The position numbers and the translations under genes were made by a program. The notes beneath the pieces are model-generated. The model was not told the origin of the DNA. It saw nothing but the letters and a program-made list of their open reading frames with translations, and searched no databases. 52,238 bases of DNA from Candidatus Calescibacterium sp. (lineage in GTDB: Bacteria; DRYD01). Below are positions 8,343-18,127 of the stretch, piece after piece. Position 1 is the stretch's first letter; each line of letters starts with the position of its first letter. The stretch spans positions 293,725 through 345,962 of the forward strand of contig JANXCV010000001.1 in the NCBI GenBank assembly GCA_025059235.1, read 5' to 3'.

Positions 8343-8809
8343 AACAATTTTCTGATCTTCAAGATTTACTTGTCAAGGTAAGGGAACTACTTGGAGAAGA
8401 TCTGTATTATCTATTTCTTCATGATGTAAGTATTTTGGTTGTAGACAGAGGATCAATAAAAACACTGGGAGGCTGCTATAAAGAAAAAAAAATTTTTGTT
8501 TATGATTTTCGTCTAGATACTTTTTTTCATGAGCTGGGGCATCATGTTTTTAAACATCCAAAATTCTCCAGGTTCTTCCATTTCAGATATCTTTGGGATG
8601 CTTTCTATAACTATCAAAAACAAGAAGCTAGTTTCTTGGGGCATCAAGCTAAATGCAGTTTAGAGGAATTTTTTTGTCAAATATTTGCAATTTTTTTTAC
8701 TGATCATGAATGGCTTTGGTCTTACGATAGAAAACTTTACATAGAACTATATAAAGCAATAGAAGAAATTATTAAAACCTATCGTCGTGGTATGGAGAAA
8801 AACTTATGA
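8339..8809 (+). CDS. putative zinc-dependent metallopeptidase (HExxH)
   Basis: 156 residues. FFHELGHHVF at about residues 61-70 is a classical HExxH zinc-binding helix. About 40 residues on, SLEEFFCQIFAIFF offers a Glu that could be the third ligand, as in IrrE/ImmA-like or minimal gluzincins. No signal peptide or membrane segment is evident. The family is not identified more closely. ATG 8339 lies in the second copy of a tandem duplication. It is convergent with adk, sharing the bases TTATGA at the ends. Confidence 0.6.
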   Translation: MKQFSDLQDLLVKVRELLGEDLYYLFLHDVSILVVDRGSIKTLGGCYKEKKIFVYDFRLDTFFHELGHHVFKHPKFSRFFHFRYLWDAFYNYQKQEASFLGHQAKCSLEEFFCQIFAIFFTDHEWLWSYDRKLYIELYKAIEEIIKTYRRGMEKNL

Positions 8810-9454
8810 CATGAAGTAGGGTATTACTTGTTCGAAAACCTGGTTTATTTCCTGAGAGGAGTCAATGAGTACGAGTTTAATTCCATATTCTTCTATAAGT
8901 TTTAATACTGGTAAAGTTTGTACTTTATAGACCTGATATCTTGTTTTGACTATTTCTTCTTTATCGTCATCTCTCTGAATTAGCTTGGACCCACATTTAT
9001 CACAAATCTCATCCTCTCGTGGTTTGTTATATATCAAATGATATATTGAATTACAATTTGGGCAGATTCTTCTTAGGCATATTCTTTCAAAGATTTTGTC
9101 CAACGTTATATCAAAAAATAGGGTAATGTAAGGTTTGGATATGTTTTGTATCAAAAATTCTAGCTGTTGGATTGTGCGAGGATAACCATCTATTATAACT
9201 TTATCAGATAGTTTATCCGTTTTTATTTTGTTGATTTCCTCAAGTACTAGCTGATTTATTACTGATGAAGGTACTAATTGACCTTTACTAATGTATTGCT
9301 GAGCTATCTTACCTATTTCTGTTTGGTTTTTTATGTGGTATCTAATATAGTCTCCAGTGGATATGTAAGATATATTTGGGAATTTTTGTTTTAGGAGGTT
9401 TGCTTGTGTACCTTTTCCGCTTCCTGGAGGACCAAAAAAAAGATATATTCTCAT
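8804..9454 (-). CDS. adk: adenylate kinase, zinc-LID type
   Basis: 216 residues, normal length. P-loop GPPGSGKGT at 8-16, substrate region STGDYIR near 32-38, and the LID domain has CPNC and CDKCGS pairs, a four-cysteine zinc site seen in many Gram-positive and thermophilic adenylate kinases. It interconverts ATP + AMP and 2 ADP in the cytosol. A GGGGGG tract lies 6-8 bases before the ATG on the minus strand as ribosome site. Confidence 0.96.
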   Translation of the reverse strand: MRIYLFFGPPGSGKGTQANLLKQKFPNISYISTGDYIRYHIKNQTEIGKIAQQYISKGQLVPSSVINQLVLEEINKIKTDKLSDKVIIDGYPRTIQQLEFLIQNISKPYITLFFDITLDKIFERICLRRICPNCNSIYHLIYNKPREDEICDKCGSKLIQRDDDKEEIVKTRYQVYKVQTLPVLKLIEEYGIKLVLIDSSQEINQVFEQVIPYFMS

Positions 9455-9552
9455 TTACATCCCCCCATAAATTCTTTTTTAATATTGTTCTATTATTGGG
9501 AAAAGGTAAACCTTTAGAACTAGCTCAAAAAATCGAAGAACTATTGGTATAA

Positions 9553-10914
9553 TTAGATTCTCCACTTTGTAAATACTAGGCCAATATATCCTATCAAACC
9601 AGAGAGTATAATAGCTATACCTGCTAAGGTTTCCTTCGGACTACTTATTAAAGTATACATCAAAAAGATAAACGTAGAAAGGAGATATAGAATGGTGCTA
9701 AACGGATATAGCCAAGCTTTGAAGGGTCTTTCGTGGGACGGAGATCTAATTCTCTGAACTATAACTGCCAATACTGTCAGAAAGTTAAAACCAATCGAAG
9801 CAAAAGTTACGTAAGTAAGTAGTGAACTGTAATTTCCAATAATTATAAGTACGATTATCCATATTGCCTGAAAGATAAGTGCTATGTGTGGGGTTTGATA
9901 TTTAGGATGTTCTTTAGCAAATGAATCAAAGAATAGTTTGTCTGATGCCAGAGCGTATATTAATCTGGCTCCCGTCAATATCAGTCCATTATTACAACCA
10001 AAAGTAGAAATTATTATCCCAAGAGAGATAAAGTAAACTCCAAACATTGGAAATATTACCTTTGCTACTTCTTCTGCTACTTTATTGTCAAAAGATTTGC
10101 TTACATTTTCTATACCGAGGATATAAAAGTAGCTCATCGTTGTAACTACGTATATCAATGTTGTTAGTGCTGTTCCTATTACCATTGCCAAAGGTACATT
10201 TTTATGAGAATCCTTTACTTCATGTGATATATAAGTTAGATAATACCAGGCATCGTAAGCGAAAAAAACTTTGGATAAACTCCAAGCAGCAACCATAAGA
10301 ACGAGGTTAATACTTTCCAAGGGTTCTACTTTATGGGTTGAAAAGAGATTTTCTATACTTCCTAAGGGGTGAAAAAAAGCGAAGGAAACGAGTATAAAGA
10401 TAACGATGACTTTTGATAGGGTGAATATATTTTGGACGATCGATCCCCATTTTAAACCAATTATATTGATTCCTGTCAATAGAATTATCGATAGGGCTCC
10501 TACTAGCTGGGCTGAATTGACTTTTAAAATGTTCAAGTCTAGTATGATATTTTTTTCGGATATTGCTGGGATAAAGGTTCCTACATACTTTGCCATCGCT
10601 ATTGCTACTGCAGCTATGGTTCCCGCCTGGATAACGAAGAAGCTTGTCCAAACAAAAAGAAAACCAATCAGATTACCATAAGTTTCCCTCAGGTAAGTAT
10701 ACTGTCCTCCTTTACCTGGAAACATGGAAGCTAATTCGGCATAATTTATAGCACCTAGAATGGTGATTATACCTGCTATTATCCAGATCGATATTATGGT
10801 TGTGCTATCTGGTATTTTGGAAGCTATTATGGATGGAATTATAAATATTCCGGACCCTATCATTGAACCTACGACAACTAGTATGGAGTCAATTAGATTC
10901 AATTTATATCTCAT
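9553..10914 (-). CDS. APC-superfamily amino acid permease
   Basis: 453 residues with about twelve membrane segments. IDSILVVVGSMIGSGIFIIP near residues 8-27 is the TM1 G-S/A-G substrate-binding motif of the amino acid-polyamine-organocation superfamily, and the order of segments resembles LAT-type exchangers. It would exchange or import amino acids across the inner membrane. The start overlaps the glgA stop (ATGA), linking it to glgA transcription although the functions differ. Substrate cannot be read from sequence. Confidence 0.88.
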   Translation of the reverse strand: MRYKLNLIDSILVVVGSMIGSGIFIIPSIIASKIPDSTTIISIWIIAGIITILGAINYAELASMFPGKGGQYTYLRETYGNLIGFLFVWTSFFVIQAGTIAAVAIAMAKYVGTFIPAISEKNIILDLNILKVNSAQLVGALSIILLTGINIIGLKWGSIVQNIFTLSKVIVIFILVSFAFFHPLGSIENLFSTHKVEPLESINLVLMVAAWSLSKVFFAYDAWYYLTYISHEVKDSHKNVPLAMVIGTALTTLIYVVTTMSYFYILGIENVSKSFDNKVAEEVAKVIFPMFGVYFISLGIIISTFGCNNGLILTGARLIYALASDKLFFDSFAKEHPKYQTPHIALIFQAIWIIVLIIIGNYSSLLTYVTFASIGFNFLTVLAVIVQRIRSPSHERPFKAWLYPFSTILYLLSTFIFLMYTLISSPKETLAGIAIILSGLIGYIGLVFTKWRI

Positions 10915-12326
10915 GGTTTAGAGATTGTCAGATTTTGATAGATTTTCATGTATTCTTTTGCACTGTTATTCCAGCTGAAATCTAAGTTCATCACTCTTTT
11001 TCTCAGTTTTGAAAGTTCTTCTTTACTGATTTGTAGAGCTTTTTTTAGAGCTTGGTGTAGTAAATTTGGGTCTGCATATTCGATGAGTATTCCTGTACCA
11101 TTGTTGGGGTTTTCAAATATATCTACTATGCTATCTTTTAATCCTCCAGTTTTAGTAGCTATGGGTATAGTACCGTATCGATAAGATATCATCTGAGAAA
11201 GTCCACAAGGTTCAAACCTGGAAGGTATTATGAAGTAATCTGAAGAAGCATATATCTTTCTTGCTAATACTTCGTCGAATCCTATAACAACTTTTACAAA
11301 ATCTGGGTATTTTTCTGAAAGAGTAGATATACTTTTTTGTATATCTGGGTTTCCTGTACCAAGAACAAACAGGTTAAAGGCACCTTGTGGAAGATGTTCT
11401 ACTGAATTGGACAGTATATCAAATCCTTTCTGATGATCTAGTCTGGCTACTATACCGAAAAGCACTCCTGTATCTTTGAGATTGAACTCTTCTAATAATT
11501 GCTTTTTGTTCTTGCTTTTTCCTTCATCTACATTTTCGATAGAGTAATTGAAGTATATATGTTTATCTGTTTGGGGATTCCAAATTTCTGTATCTATTCC
11601 ATTAAGTATTCCTGTTACTTTGTGTGAATTTTGCTTGAGGATATTTTCTAATCCCATGCCGAACTGAGGGAAGTTCTGTATTTCATATGCGTAGTTAGGG
11701 CTAACCGTTGAGACAATGTCTGCTAGTATTATTGCTGCTTTCATGAGATTAATTTTACCGTAATACTCTCCATACTCAAAAAGCAATTTTTTAATATCGT
11801 CATCTAGGAAACTTAATTTTTCTTTTTCTACTATACCTTGATAAGCTATGTTGTGTATTGTGAAGATTGTATTTTTAAGGTTTTGGAGTTTAGCTAGTAG
11901 TATTACGAAAGATGTATGCCAGTCATGGCAGTGGATTATATCAAAATCGGGTAATATTTCGATTGCTGCTTTAGAGAATACGTAGTATCTTATGATTTCA
12001 TCTTCAAAAGGTTTACCGAACTTATCTAGGTATATTCCTTCTCTTTCAAATAGTTCATTATTACAAACGAGAAAAACGTCTATGTTTTCATAGTGGGTTT
12101 TACATATGTCTACGTTGTAATCAAGTATTTTTATTGATTTGGTAGGTTTTAGATGTAATTCTTTTGTAGAGAATTTGGAGAATAAATTTTTGGTGATGTT
12201 TCCATAGTATGGTGTTATTACTGAAGTTTTTACTGGTAAGTATTTAGGCAGAGAACCTATTACGTCTGCTAATCCTCCTACTTTTGAGAAAGGAACCATC
12301 TCTAATGAAACCATTGCTACTTTCAT
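10911..12326 (-). CDS. glgA: glycogen synthase (ADP-glucose glucosyltransferase)
   Basis: 471 residues, the usual GT5 length. Motifs: KVGGLADVIGSLP from K15 (ADP-glucose site), HCHDWHT, GIDTEIWNP, RLDHQKGFD and the C-terminal EPCGLSQMISYRYGTIPI with KTGGL. It extends alpha-1,4-glucan chains from ADP-glucose. No other glycogen gene is in the window. It precedes the permease in the same direction. Confidence 0.95.
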   Translation of the reverse strand: MKVAMVSLEMVPFSKVGGLADVIGSLPKYLPVKTSVITPYYGNITKNLFSKFSTKELHLKPTKSIKILDYNVDICKTHYENIDVFLVCNNELFEREGIYLDKFGKPFEDEIIRYYVFSKAAIEILPDFDIIHCHDWHTSFVILLAKLQNLKNTIFTIHNIAYQGIVEKEKLSFLDDDIKKLLFEYGEYYGKINLMKAAIILADIVSTVSPNYAYEIQNFPQFGMGLENILKQNSHKVTGILNGIDTEIWNPQTDKHIYFNYSIENVDEGKSKNKKQLLEEFNLKDTGVLFGIVARLDHQKGFDILSNSVEHLPQGAFNLFVLGTGNPDIQKSISTLSEKYPDFVKVVIGFDEVLARKIYASSDYFIIPSRFEPCGLSQMISYRYGTIPIATKTGGLKDSIVDIFENPNNGTGILIEYADPNLLHQALKKALQISKEELSKLRKRVMNLDFSWNNSAKEYMKIYQNLTISKP

Positions 12327-12347
12327 GACCTCACTTCTCCTTTCTAG

Positions 12348-12983
12348 CTAGATTACTTTGGTTATTTCGTGGAATTTAAATCTATACGCTCTTGGTAGTA
12401 GTTGTTTGGAGTTATCTTTGTAGCCTATAGCTATTATCATGATTGGTATTAAATGGTCTGGGATGTTTAGATATTCTCTTAGTTTTTGTTCATTAAATCC
12501 TCCTATTGGGTGTGTTTCTAATCCGAATATTCTTGAGCATATCATGATGTTCATAGCGAACAAAGAGGAGTCTCTAATAGCGTTATTTTTTGCTTTTTCT
12601 GGGTTACTCCAAGAGTTGATTATACTTTGTTTAGTTGAGTCTTTTTGGTCTGGAGTGATGTATCCCAATTCTATCCAGCTGTCAAGTACCTTGTCCACGT
12701 TTTCTATTCCGCCTCTTGTGTTTGCCAGAACTATAATATTAGCTGACGCATCTTCCACTTTTTGCTGATTCATACAAATTTCCTTTAGGATTGACTTTTG
12801 AGCTTTACTTTTGACTATTATTATTTTCCATGGTTGGAGGTTATAGCTTGAGGGAGCTGTTGAAGCTAAGTTTACCACTTCTTCTAGGATCTCTAATGGT
12901 ACTTCTTTTGATGGATCGAAGAAGGTTATTGATCTTCTTTCTTTTATCAGGTTAATCATTTCTTGCTTTATTGTTTGTTGCAT
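12348..12983 (-). CDS. nitroreductase-family FMN oxidoreductase
   Basis: 211 residues. The N-terminus ERRSITFFDPSKEVP and STAPSSYNLQPWKIIIV are the FMN-binding arginine and P-loop-like segments of the nitroreductase fold. FGLETHPIGGF and MIIAIGY near the C-terminus are also typical. These are dimeric cytosolic NAD(P)H-dependent enzymes with broad substrates, so the physiological reaction is unknown. It lies 21 bases upstream of glgA on the same strand. Confidence 0.88.
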   Translation of the reverse strand: MQQTIKQEMINLIKERRSITFFDPSKEVPLEILEEVVNLASTAPSSYNLQPWKIIIVKSKAQKSILKEICMNQQKVEDASANIIVLANTRGGIENVDKVLDSWIELGYITPDQKDSTKQSIINSWSNPEKAKNNAIRDSSLFAMNIMICSRIFGLETHPIGGFNEQKLREYLNIPDHLIPIMIIAIGYKDNSKQLLPRAYRFKFHEITKVI

Positions 12984-13005
12984 ATTTTTTGTTTGTCCTG
13001 GGCAT

Positions 13006-13515
13006 TTATATTCCGCCTTTTTCCCCAGGTCTAGGCGGATTTTTTATATAGAACTCTATTATTTTTTCTAGGTTTTTATAATTATATTCTTTAGCTATGT
13101 TGAGAGGAGTTTTGTTTTCATTGTTTTTAATATTGGGATCTGCTCCTATTTTTAGAAGAAGATCCACTATTTCTTCATGATTTTTTAAGACTGCATAGTG
13201 TAAAGGAGTGTTTCCATAGCTATCCTGAACATTTATTTTTGCGTTATGAGATATAAGTAATCTTACTATATGCAAGAAGCCGTAGTAACAGGCATCATGT
13301 AAAGGAGTATAACCAACGTTATTGCGTATATTCGGACAAGCTCCATGTTCTAGAAGAAGCTCTGCTATTTTTGCATAACCTTTGAAGCATGCTATATGTA
13401 AAGCTGTATTACCAAATTCGTTCTGAGTGTTTAGATCAACCAATTTTTTTTGAATTATTTCTTTTATGGAATTTATATTGTTGCCGTGAGCAAGTTCAAA
13501 AATATCATAGCGCAT
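13006..13515 (-). CDS. ankyrin-repeat protein
   Basis: 169 residues made almost entirely of ankyrin repeats: FGNTALHIACFKGYAKIAEL, VGYTPLHDACYYG, YGNTPLHYAVLKN and NKTPLNIAKEYN, each about 33 residues apart with G-x-TPLH cores. There is no signal peptide. The C-terminus is a short proline/glycine tail. Ankyrin repeats bind other proteins; no partner is evident. It begins the minus-strand run that ends at adk. Confidence 0.9.
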   Translation of the reverse strand: MRYDIFELAHGNNINSIKEIIQKKLVDLNTQNEFGNTALHIACFKGYAKIAELLLEHGACPNIRNNVGYTPLHDACYYGFLHIVRLLISHNAKINVQDSYGNTPLHYAVLKNHEEIVDLLLKIGADPNIKNNENKTPLNIAKEYNYKNLEKIIEFYIKNPPRPGEKGGI

Positions 13516-13595
13516 TACTCTATTAATTATTTTTTATTCTATCGGATTTATCCTTGTCAAAGGTAACTAGCGTATTTCTATAGAAAAAGAATATC

Positions 13596-14546
13596 ATGAA
13601 TTTGAATTGTGTTAGTATTAGTCTAGGTAGCTCAAAAAGGGATAAATTCGTAACTATAGATCTACCTAATAATTATACTGTGAACATTTTTAGGATTGGT
13701 GTTGATGGAGATATATTGGTTGCTGAGAAAATAATACAGAAGTTACAAGATGAAGAGGTTGACGCCATAGGACTTGGAGGTATAGATTTAATTCTATACA
13801 TAGACAACCAGGAATTTGTGGTTCAAGATGCAAAAAGATTATATGATAAATCTACTAAGATCCCTGTTGTTGACGGTAGTATATCCAAGAAAATTCTGGA
13901 ATCACAGATCGTTGGTAATCTTATTCAGAAGGAATTATTACGTAATAAAGTGCTTCTTTTAAGTTCTCTAGATAGATTTGAGATACTTAAAGTTTTAGTT
14001 AACAGTAATTTTCAAGTTTTAATAGGAGATCTTGTTTTTGCTCTGAATGTAGGAAAGTTAATAAAAAATATAGAAGAACTGAAATTCTTTGCTAGCTTTT
14101 TATTAGATGACGTGTTAAACCTACCGTTTAATTTCATTTATCCTATAGGTAAAGAGCAAGAAAAAAATAATGAATTATCTGCTGAACTTAGCAAGGTAAT
14201 CCAAGAGGAAGACATAGGTTCAATTATTGGTGATTTTCATTATCTGAAAAAAATGTCGCATCTTTTAATGGGAAAGATTGTGGTGACTAATACTTTGACT
14301 CAAGAAGACATAGAAGCTCTTAGGAGAAAGGGAGTAAAAAGGTTAATAACGACGGGAATATTTATTGATAATCGTTCTTTTGGAGCGAATATAACTGATG
14401 CTATATTTGCTGCCTACTGCAGAAGAATAAAAAAACTAAAGATATCTCCTTTCGGATTTGAGGATAGAAGTTTGTTTTTTGAATTCCTGCATGACTTTCT
14501 GGGACTAAGAGAAATAAAAGGAAATGTGGTATTTGAAGTCAAATAA
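13596..14546 (+). CDS. quinate/shikimate 5-dehydrogenase-like protein
   Basis: 316 residues. The N-terminus SISLGSSKRDK, then RIGVDGD and AIGLGGIDLILY, and KIPVVDGS resemble a family found in Clostridia and relatives that is annotated quinate 5-dehydrogenase on weak evidence. I see no clean Rossmann GxGxxG, and the shikimate pathway substrate residues are not evident. I treat the function as unknown. The gene is followed 10 bases later by fliR. Confidence 0.55.
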   Translation: MNLNCVSISLGSSKRDKFVTIDLPNNYTVNIFRIGVDGDILVAEKIIQKLQDEEVDAIGLGGIDLILYIDNQEFVVQDAKRLYDKSTKIPVVDGSISKKILESQIVGNLIQKELLRNKVLLLSSLDRFEILKVLVNSNFQVLIGDLVFALNVGKLIKNIEELKFFASFLLDDVLNLPFNFIYPIGKEQEKNNELSAELSKVIQEEDIGSIIGDFHYLKKMSHLLMGKIVVTNTLTQEDIEALRRKGVKRLITTGIFIDNRSFGANITDAIFAAYCRRIKKLKISPFGFEDRSLFFEFLHDFLGLREIKGNVVFEVK

Positions 14547-14556
14547 GAATATTAAA

Positions 14557-15344
14557 ATGGAAGAGCAGTTGGGTTTAAAGTCCCTGGTGTTTTACCTGTT
14601 GATTTTTGCGAGGATAGGAGGGATGGTTTTACAGGCTCCTGTGTTTGCAAGTCCGCATCTAAATGCTCCACAACTAAAATCGGATTGGTTGGATCTATTT
14701 CATTGTTACTTTTTTTTATTTTACCTATGCCGGAGATTTCTCTCGATATGGGATGGATTGTATTTAATATTATCAAAGAATTTCTGATAGGTTTGATAAT
14801 GGGGTACTTTTGTATTTTTATTTTGAATGCTATTCAGGGTGGTGGGGCTCTTCTTGATCAGCAGCTTGGGTTATCAGCCGGTGCCTCCTTTGATCCTCAG
14901 CTCGGTGCTGTAAACATGAACTCCCGCTTCTTCTTTTACTTTGCTTTTACCATATTTATCCTCAGTGGTGGTTTTTACTTCATACTAGAAGCTATAAAAT
15001 TTTCTTTCACTGTTATTCCGGTAGCATCGAACTATTCGATAAACGAGAAAGCAATCTATTCAATAATAAATCTTACCACCAAGTTTTTTTATATTGGTTT
15101 GCATGTGGTTGGTGCTGTTCTAGTTGCGGTATTTATTGGTCAGGTGGGATTGGGATTAATAGCCCGTGTTGCTCCTCAATCCAATGTATTTATGCTATCT
15201 TTCCCCGTCAATTTCATGCTCGGTGTATTTGTTCTATCACTGATTGTTTTCAGTATCTATGAACTGCTTACTGATCACTACTTTACTCTTGATTTCTATG
15301 GACAACATATAGCAGAAGTACTGAAAAGTCTGGTATCAAAATAA
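14557..15344 (+). CDS. fliR: flagellar export protein FliR, apparent -1 frameshift
   Basis: FliR is a membrane component of the flagellar type III export gate. The first 41 codons from ATG 14557 (LLIFARIGGMVLQAPVF, then NAPQLK) are the FliR N-terminus. The rest (IGLVGSISLL onward, with LLDQQLGLSAGASFDPQ) is in the -1 frame. The switch lies at the A run 14676-14679. Joined, the product is 262 residues, exactly a normal FliR. TTG 14685 in the second frame would give a truncated protein without TM1. Either a one-base deletion (real or sequencing) or recoding explains this. No other flagellar gene is in the window. Confidence 0.85.
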
Positions 15345-15366
15345 AAATTACTAGGGAGGTAGTTAC

Positions 15367-16674
15367 ATGCCAAAGATACTAGAAGAAAAAGATAGAACCC
15401 AAACATTTAAAGAGGTAAAAATAGAGATTCCCAAAGAAGAAATAGACGAAGTTTACTTTAAGTTGATGAGAGAAATACAGAAGGACTTCGTTGCTCCCGG
15501 TTTCAGAAAAGGGAAAGTACCGTTTAGTATAATCGAAAATAAATTAGGAAAAACATATGTTTTCCAGAAAGTAGTTGAAAAAGCTCTTGATGAATCAATA
15601 AGAGAATACATATCTAATTTACAGAGAATGGTAATATCGATTAATAATATAAAGCTTGAGGCCGCTAGCTACGAAAAGATAGTCTACTCCGTTGCTTTGG
15701 AAGTTGAGCCTCTTGTAGATATACCAGATGACATTCAGGTCGAGATTGGTAAAATAGAGGTAGATCTAGAACAGGAAGTAGAAAAAAGATTCTCACAAAT
15801 AAAGGATCAATTTTCCTCTTTTCAGGAAGTTCAAAGGGAAGTTAAAGATGGAGATAGAGTGGATATATACTTTGAGATAAAGGATGCTAATAGTGGATCT
15901 CTCTTAGCTGGAGGAGATAACAATGTATATCAGGTCATGGCTATAAAAGAAATGCTACTGCCAGGTATATACGAACACCTGATAGGAATGAAAAAAGAAG
16001 AAGAAAAGGAATTTGAAATAGATGGACCAGAAAACATAGAACAGTATAAGAATAGAAAACTTAAGGTGAAGGTTAAAGTTTCAAACATATTTGAGAAACG
16101 TCTTCCAAACGATGAAGAACTCCTAAAACTAGTAAATTATAAATCGATGGAAGAATTGAAGAAAGATATAAAGAATGTTGTTCAACAAGAAAAGGAAAAC
16201 CTACGTAAAGACCTGATATTCTCTAGATATATAGCACTTATAAAGGAAAAGGTAGATTTTGAGTTGCCTGAAAGTTTACTAAAGAGGGAAAAAGAATTGC
16301 AAAGAAACAATTTTCTGGAAATTTTGAAGAGACAAAATAGAACTCTTGAAGATTATCTAAAATCCTCCAATCTCTCTCAGGAAGAATTCGAAAAAAATAT
16401 GGAAAATATAGCTAGGGAAAATATAAAAAGAGCTATAATTATCAACAACTTATTAAGAAAATATGGCATCACACTGGATAATTTGGAAATTGAATACTAT
16501 CTGAAAAACGATGTAGAAACTCAAAGATATGTTTTTGAGCTGTCCCAGCTCAAATTGGGTCAAGAAGAAATAAATTATAGACTTTCCCAATTCGTAATAA
16601 TGAAGAAATTAAAAGATGAGATATCTAAGAAAGTAAAAGTTGTATATGTAGAGCAATCTTCGGCAAGCAAATGA
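15367..16674 (+). CDS. tig: trigger factor
   Basis: 435 residues, normal length. The ribosome-binding domain carries the signature GFRKGKVPFSIIE near residues 49-61. A central FKBP-like PPIase domain (KDGDRVDIYFE to the EKEFEID region) and a long helical C-terminal chaperone region follow. It binds at the ribosome exit tunnel and folds nascent chains. A strong GGGAGGT lies about 9 bases before the ATG. Confidence 0.96.
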   Translation: MPKILEEKDRTQTFKEVKIEIPKEEIDEVYFKLMREIQKDFVAPGFRKGKVPFSIIENKLGKTYVFQKVVEKALDESIREYISNLQRMVISINNIKLEAASYEKIVYSVALEVEPLVDIPDDIQVEIGKIEVDLEQEVEKRFSQIKDQFSSFQEVQREVKDGDRVDIYFEIKDANSGSLLAGGDNNVYQVMAIKEMLLPGIYEHLIGMKKEEEKEFEIDGPENIEQYKNRKLKVKVKVSNIFEKRLPNDEELLKLVNYKSMEELKKDIKNVVQQEKENLRKDLIFSRYIALIKEKVDFELPESLLKREKELQRNNFLEILKRQNRTLEDYLKSSNLSQEEFEKNMENIARENIKRAIIINNLLRKYGITLDNLEIEYYLKNDVETQRYVFELSQLKLGQEEINYRLSQFVIMKKLKDEISKKVKVVYVEQSSASK

Positions 16675-16681
16675 AATCAAT

Positions 16682-18127
16682 TTGAAAATAGAAAAATTTT
16701 TACTAAACGAGATATTAGATACTATAAGGGAATATCGGCTGGTAAATCCGAAGGATCGCCTTCTTTTGATGTGTTCGGGTGGTCCGGACAGCACTTTCCT
16801 CCTATTCGTTTTTAATGAAATATCTAGCCTATACTCTATAAGTTTCAGTGTCTTCCATCTAGATCATAAAATAAGAAAGGATTCATACAAAGAAAAGGAA
16901 CTTTTGGAACGTTATTGCTCCCATCTGGGAGTTCAATTATTCCATTTCGAGGAAGATGTAAAGCACTTAGCTCAAAAATCAAAAAGAAACTTAGAAGAGT
17001 TTGCAAGAAACCTAAGATATGACCTAGCTTATGAGGTAGCTAAAAAAAAAGGATTTAACAAGCTTGTTACAGCTCATAACTTAAACGATTTGATCTCATC
17101 TTTTTTTATTAATCTCCTTAAAAAAAGGCACTATATAAATCTATTTAATCTCAAGCCACTGATTCTATGGAAAGACATACAAGTAATAAGACCTCTTTTA
17201 TTCATACCAAAGAGAAAGATAACTTCAGTTTTAGAAAAAAATAAGATATCTTACATAGTGGATTATACGAATTTTGATCAAAGGATGCTAAGGAATTCCG
17301 TAAATCAAGGAATCACCGAACACGTCGTTAACTATTTGAAGGAAGCAGATAATAGGAGTTTATTTAGGAATATATTTTTCTTTACTGAAGCTTATACTGA
17401 ATCAGTCAGATCTTTGATAAGCGTTGAATACTTAGGGCAAAAATTATATAAGTTATTGCCTGTTTCTATTGTCAATAAATTCCTAATTTCAGAATCACTA
17501 TATTTCCACATCAAAAATATCCTAAAAGATTCTTTTAAATATTCAAACGTGGTTGAGGTTTTTAGGGACAGAACAAGCAATATTAAGAGAGACTGGAAAC
17601 TAAAAAAAGTTGACCAGGAATTTTATCTGTTTAGATCTCCGTATAAGATTAATCCTATAGTTTTGGATTTGAATTCTGCACTGATTCACGAGGTAGAGTT
17701 CGATGATCTGAGAATTAAACTCGAAATCATTCAAAAGTTTGACTGTCTTGATTATCAGGTATTTGAAACTATACAAAAAACTTTTTCTCCTGAAGAAAAG
17801 AGAAAGATAAATTCTTTAAAGCATTATTGTATGGCTTTATTCTGTGGAAGTCTATCAATAAGACTACGTAGAAAAGGAGATTTTTTTTATCCTTACGGTT
17901 TAAGAGGAAAGAAACAAAAAATAAAAAAATTTCTCATAGATAGGAAACTAGAAGATTTTTATAAAGATAGGTGCATAATTTTTGAGGATAGGTATGGCAT
18001 AGGTTTAGTTTGGTGTTATCAGATCAACCTGAAAAGGGGGAGAGATCTATCGGTAATAATAGGAAAACAAGGAAATTTTTTCCTAACAAGTATAACCGTT
18101 TATGGAGATAATACAAAAGTTTGTTAA
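16682..18127 (+). CDS. tilS: tRNA(Ile)-lysidine synthase
   Basis: 481 residues. The ATP-pyrophosphatase P-loop CSGGPDSTF is at residues 31-39, followed by VFHLDHKIRKDS (the HxxHxLR-like motif) and ARNLRYDLAYEVA. The C-terminal region has the GDFFYPYGLRGKKQKIKKFL block of the TilS C-terminal domain. It converts C34 of the CAU-anticodon tRNA-Ile to lysidine. The only start near the family N-terminus is TTG 16682, seven bases after the tig stop, with no clear ribosome site, so low or coupled translation is likely. Confidence 0.93.
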   Translation: MKIEKFLLNEILDTIREYRLVNPKDRLLLMCSGGPDSTFLLFVFNEISSLYSISFSVFHLDHKIRKDSYKEKELLERYCSHLGVQLFHFEEDVKHLAQKSKRNLEEFARNLRYDLAYEVAKKKGFNKLVTAHNLNDLISSFFINLLKKRHYINLFNLKPLILWKDIQVIRPLLFIPKRKITSVLEKNKISYIVDYTNFDQRMLRNSVNQGITEHVVNYLKEADNRSLFRNIFFFTEAYTESVRSLISVEYLGQKLYKLLPVSIVNKFLISESLYFHIKNILKDSFKYSNVVEVFRDRTSNIKRDWKLKKVDQEFYLFRSPYKINPIVLDLNSALIHEVEFDDLRIKLEIIQKFDCLDYQVFETIQKTFSPEEKRKINSLKHYCMALFCGSLSIRLRRKGDFFYPYGLRGKKQKIKKFLIDRKLEDFYKDRCIIFEDRYGIGLVWCYQINLKRGRDLSVIIGKQGNFFLTSITVYGDNTKVC

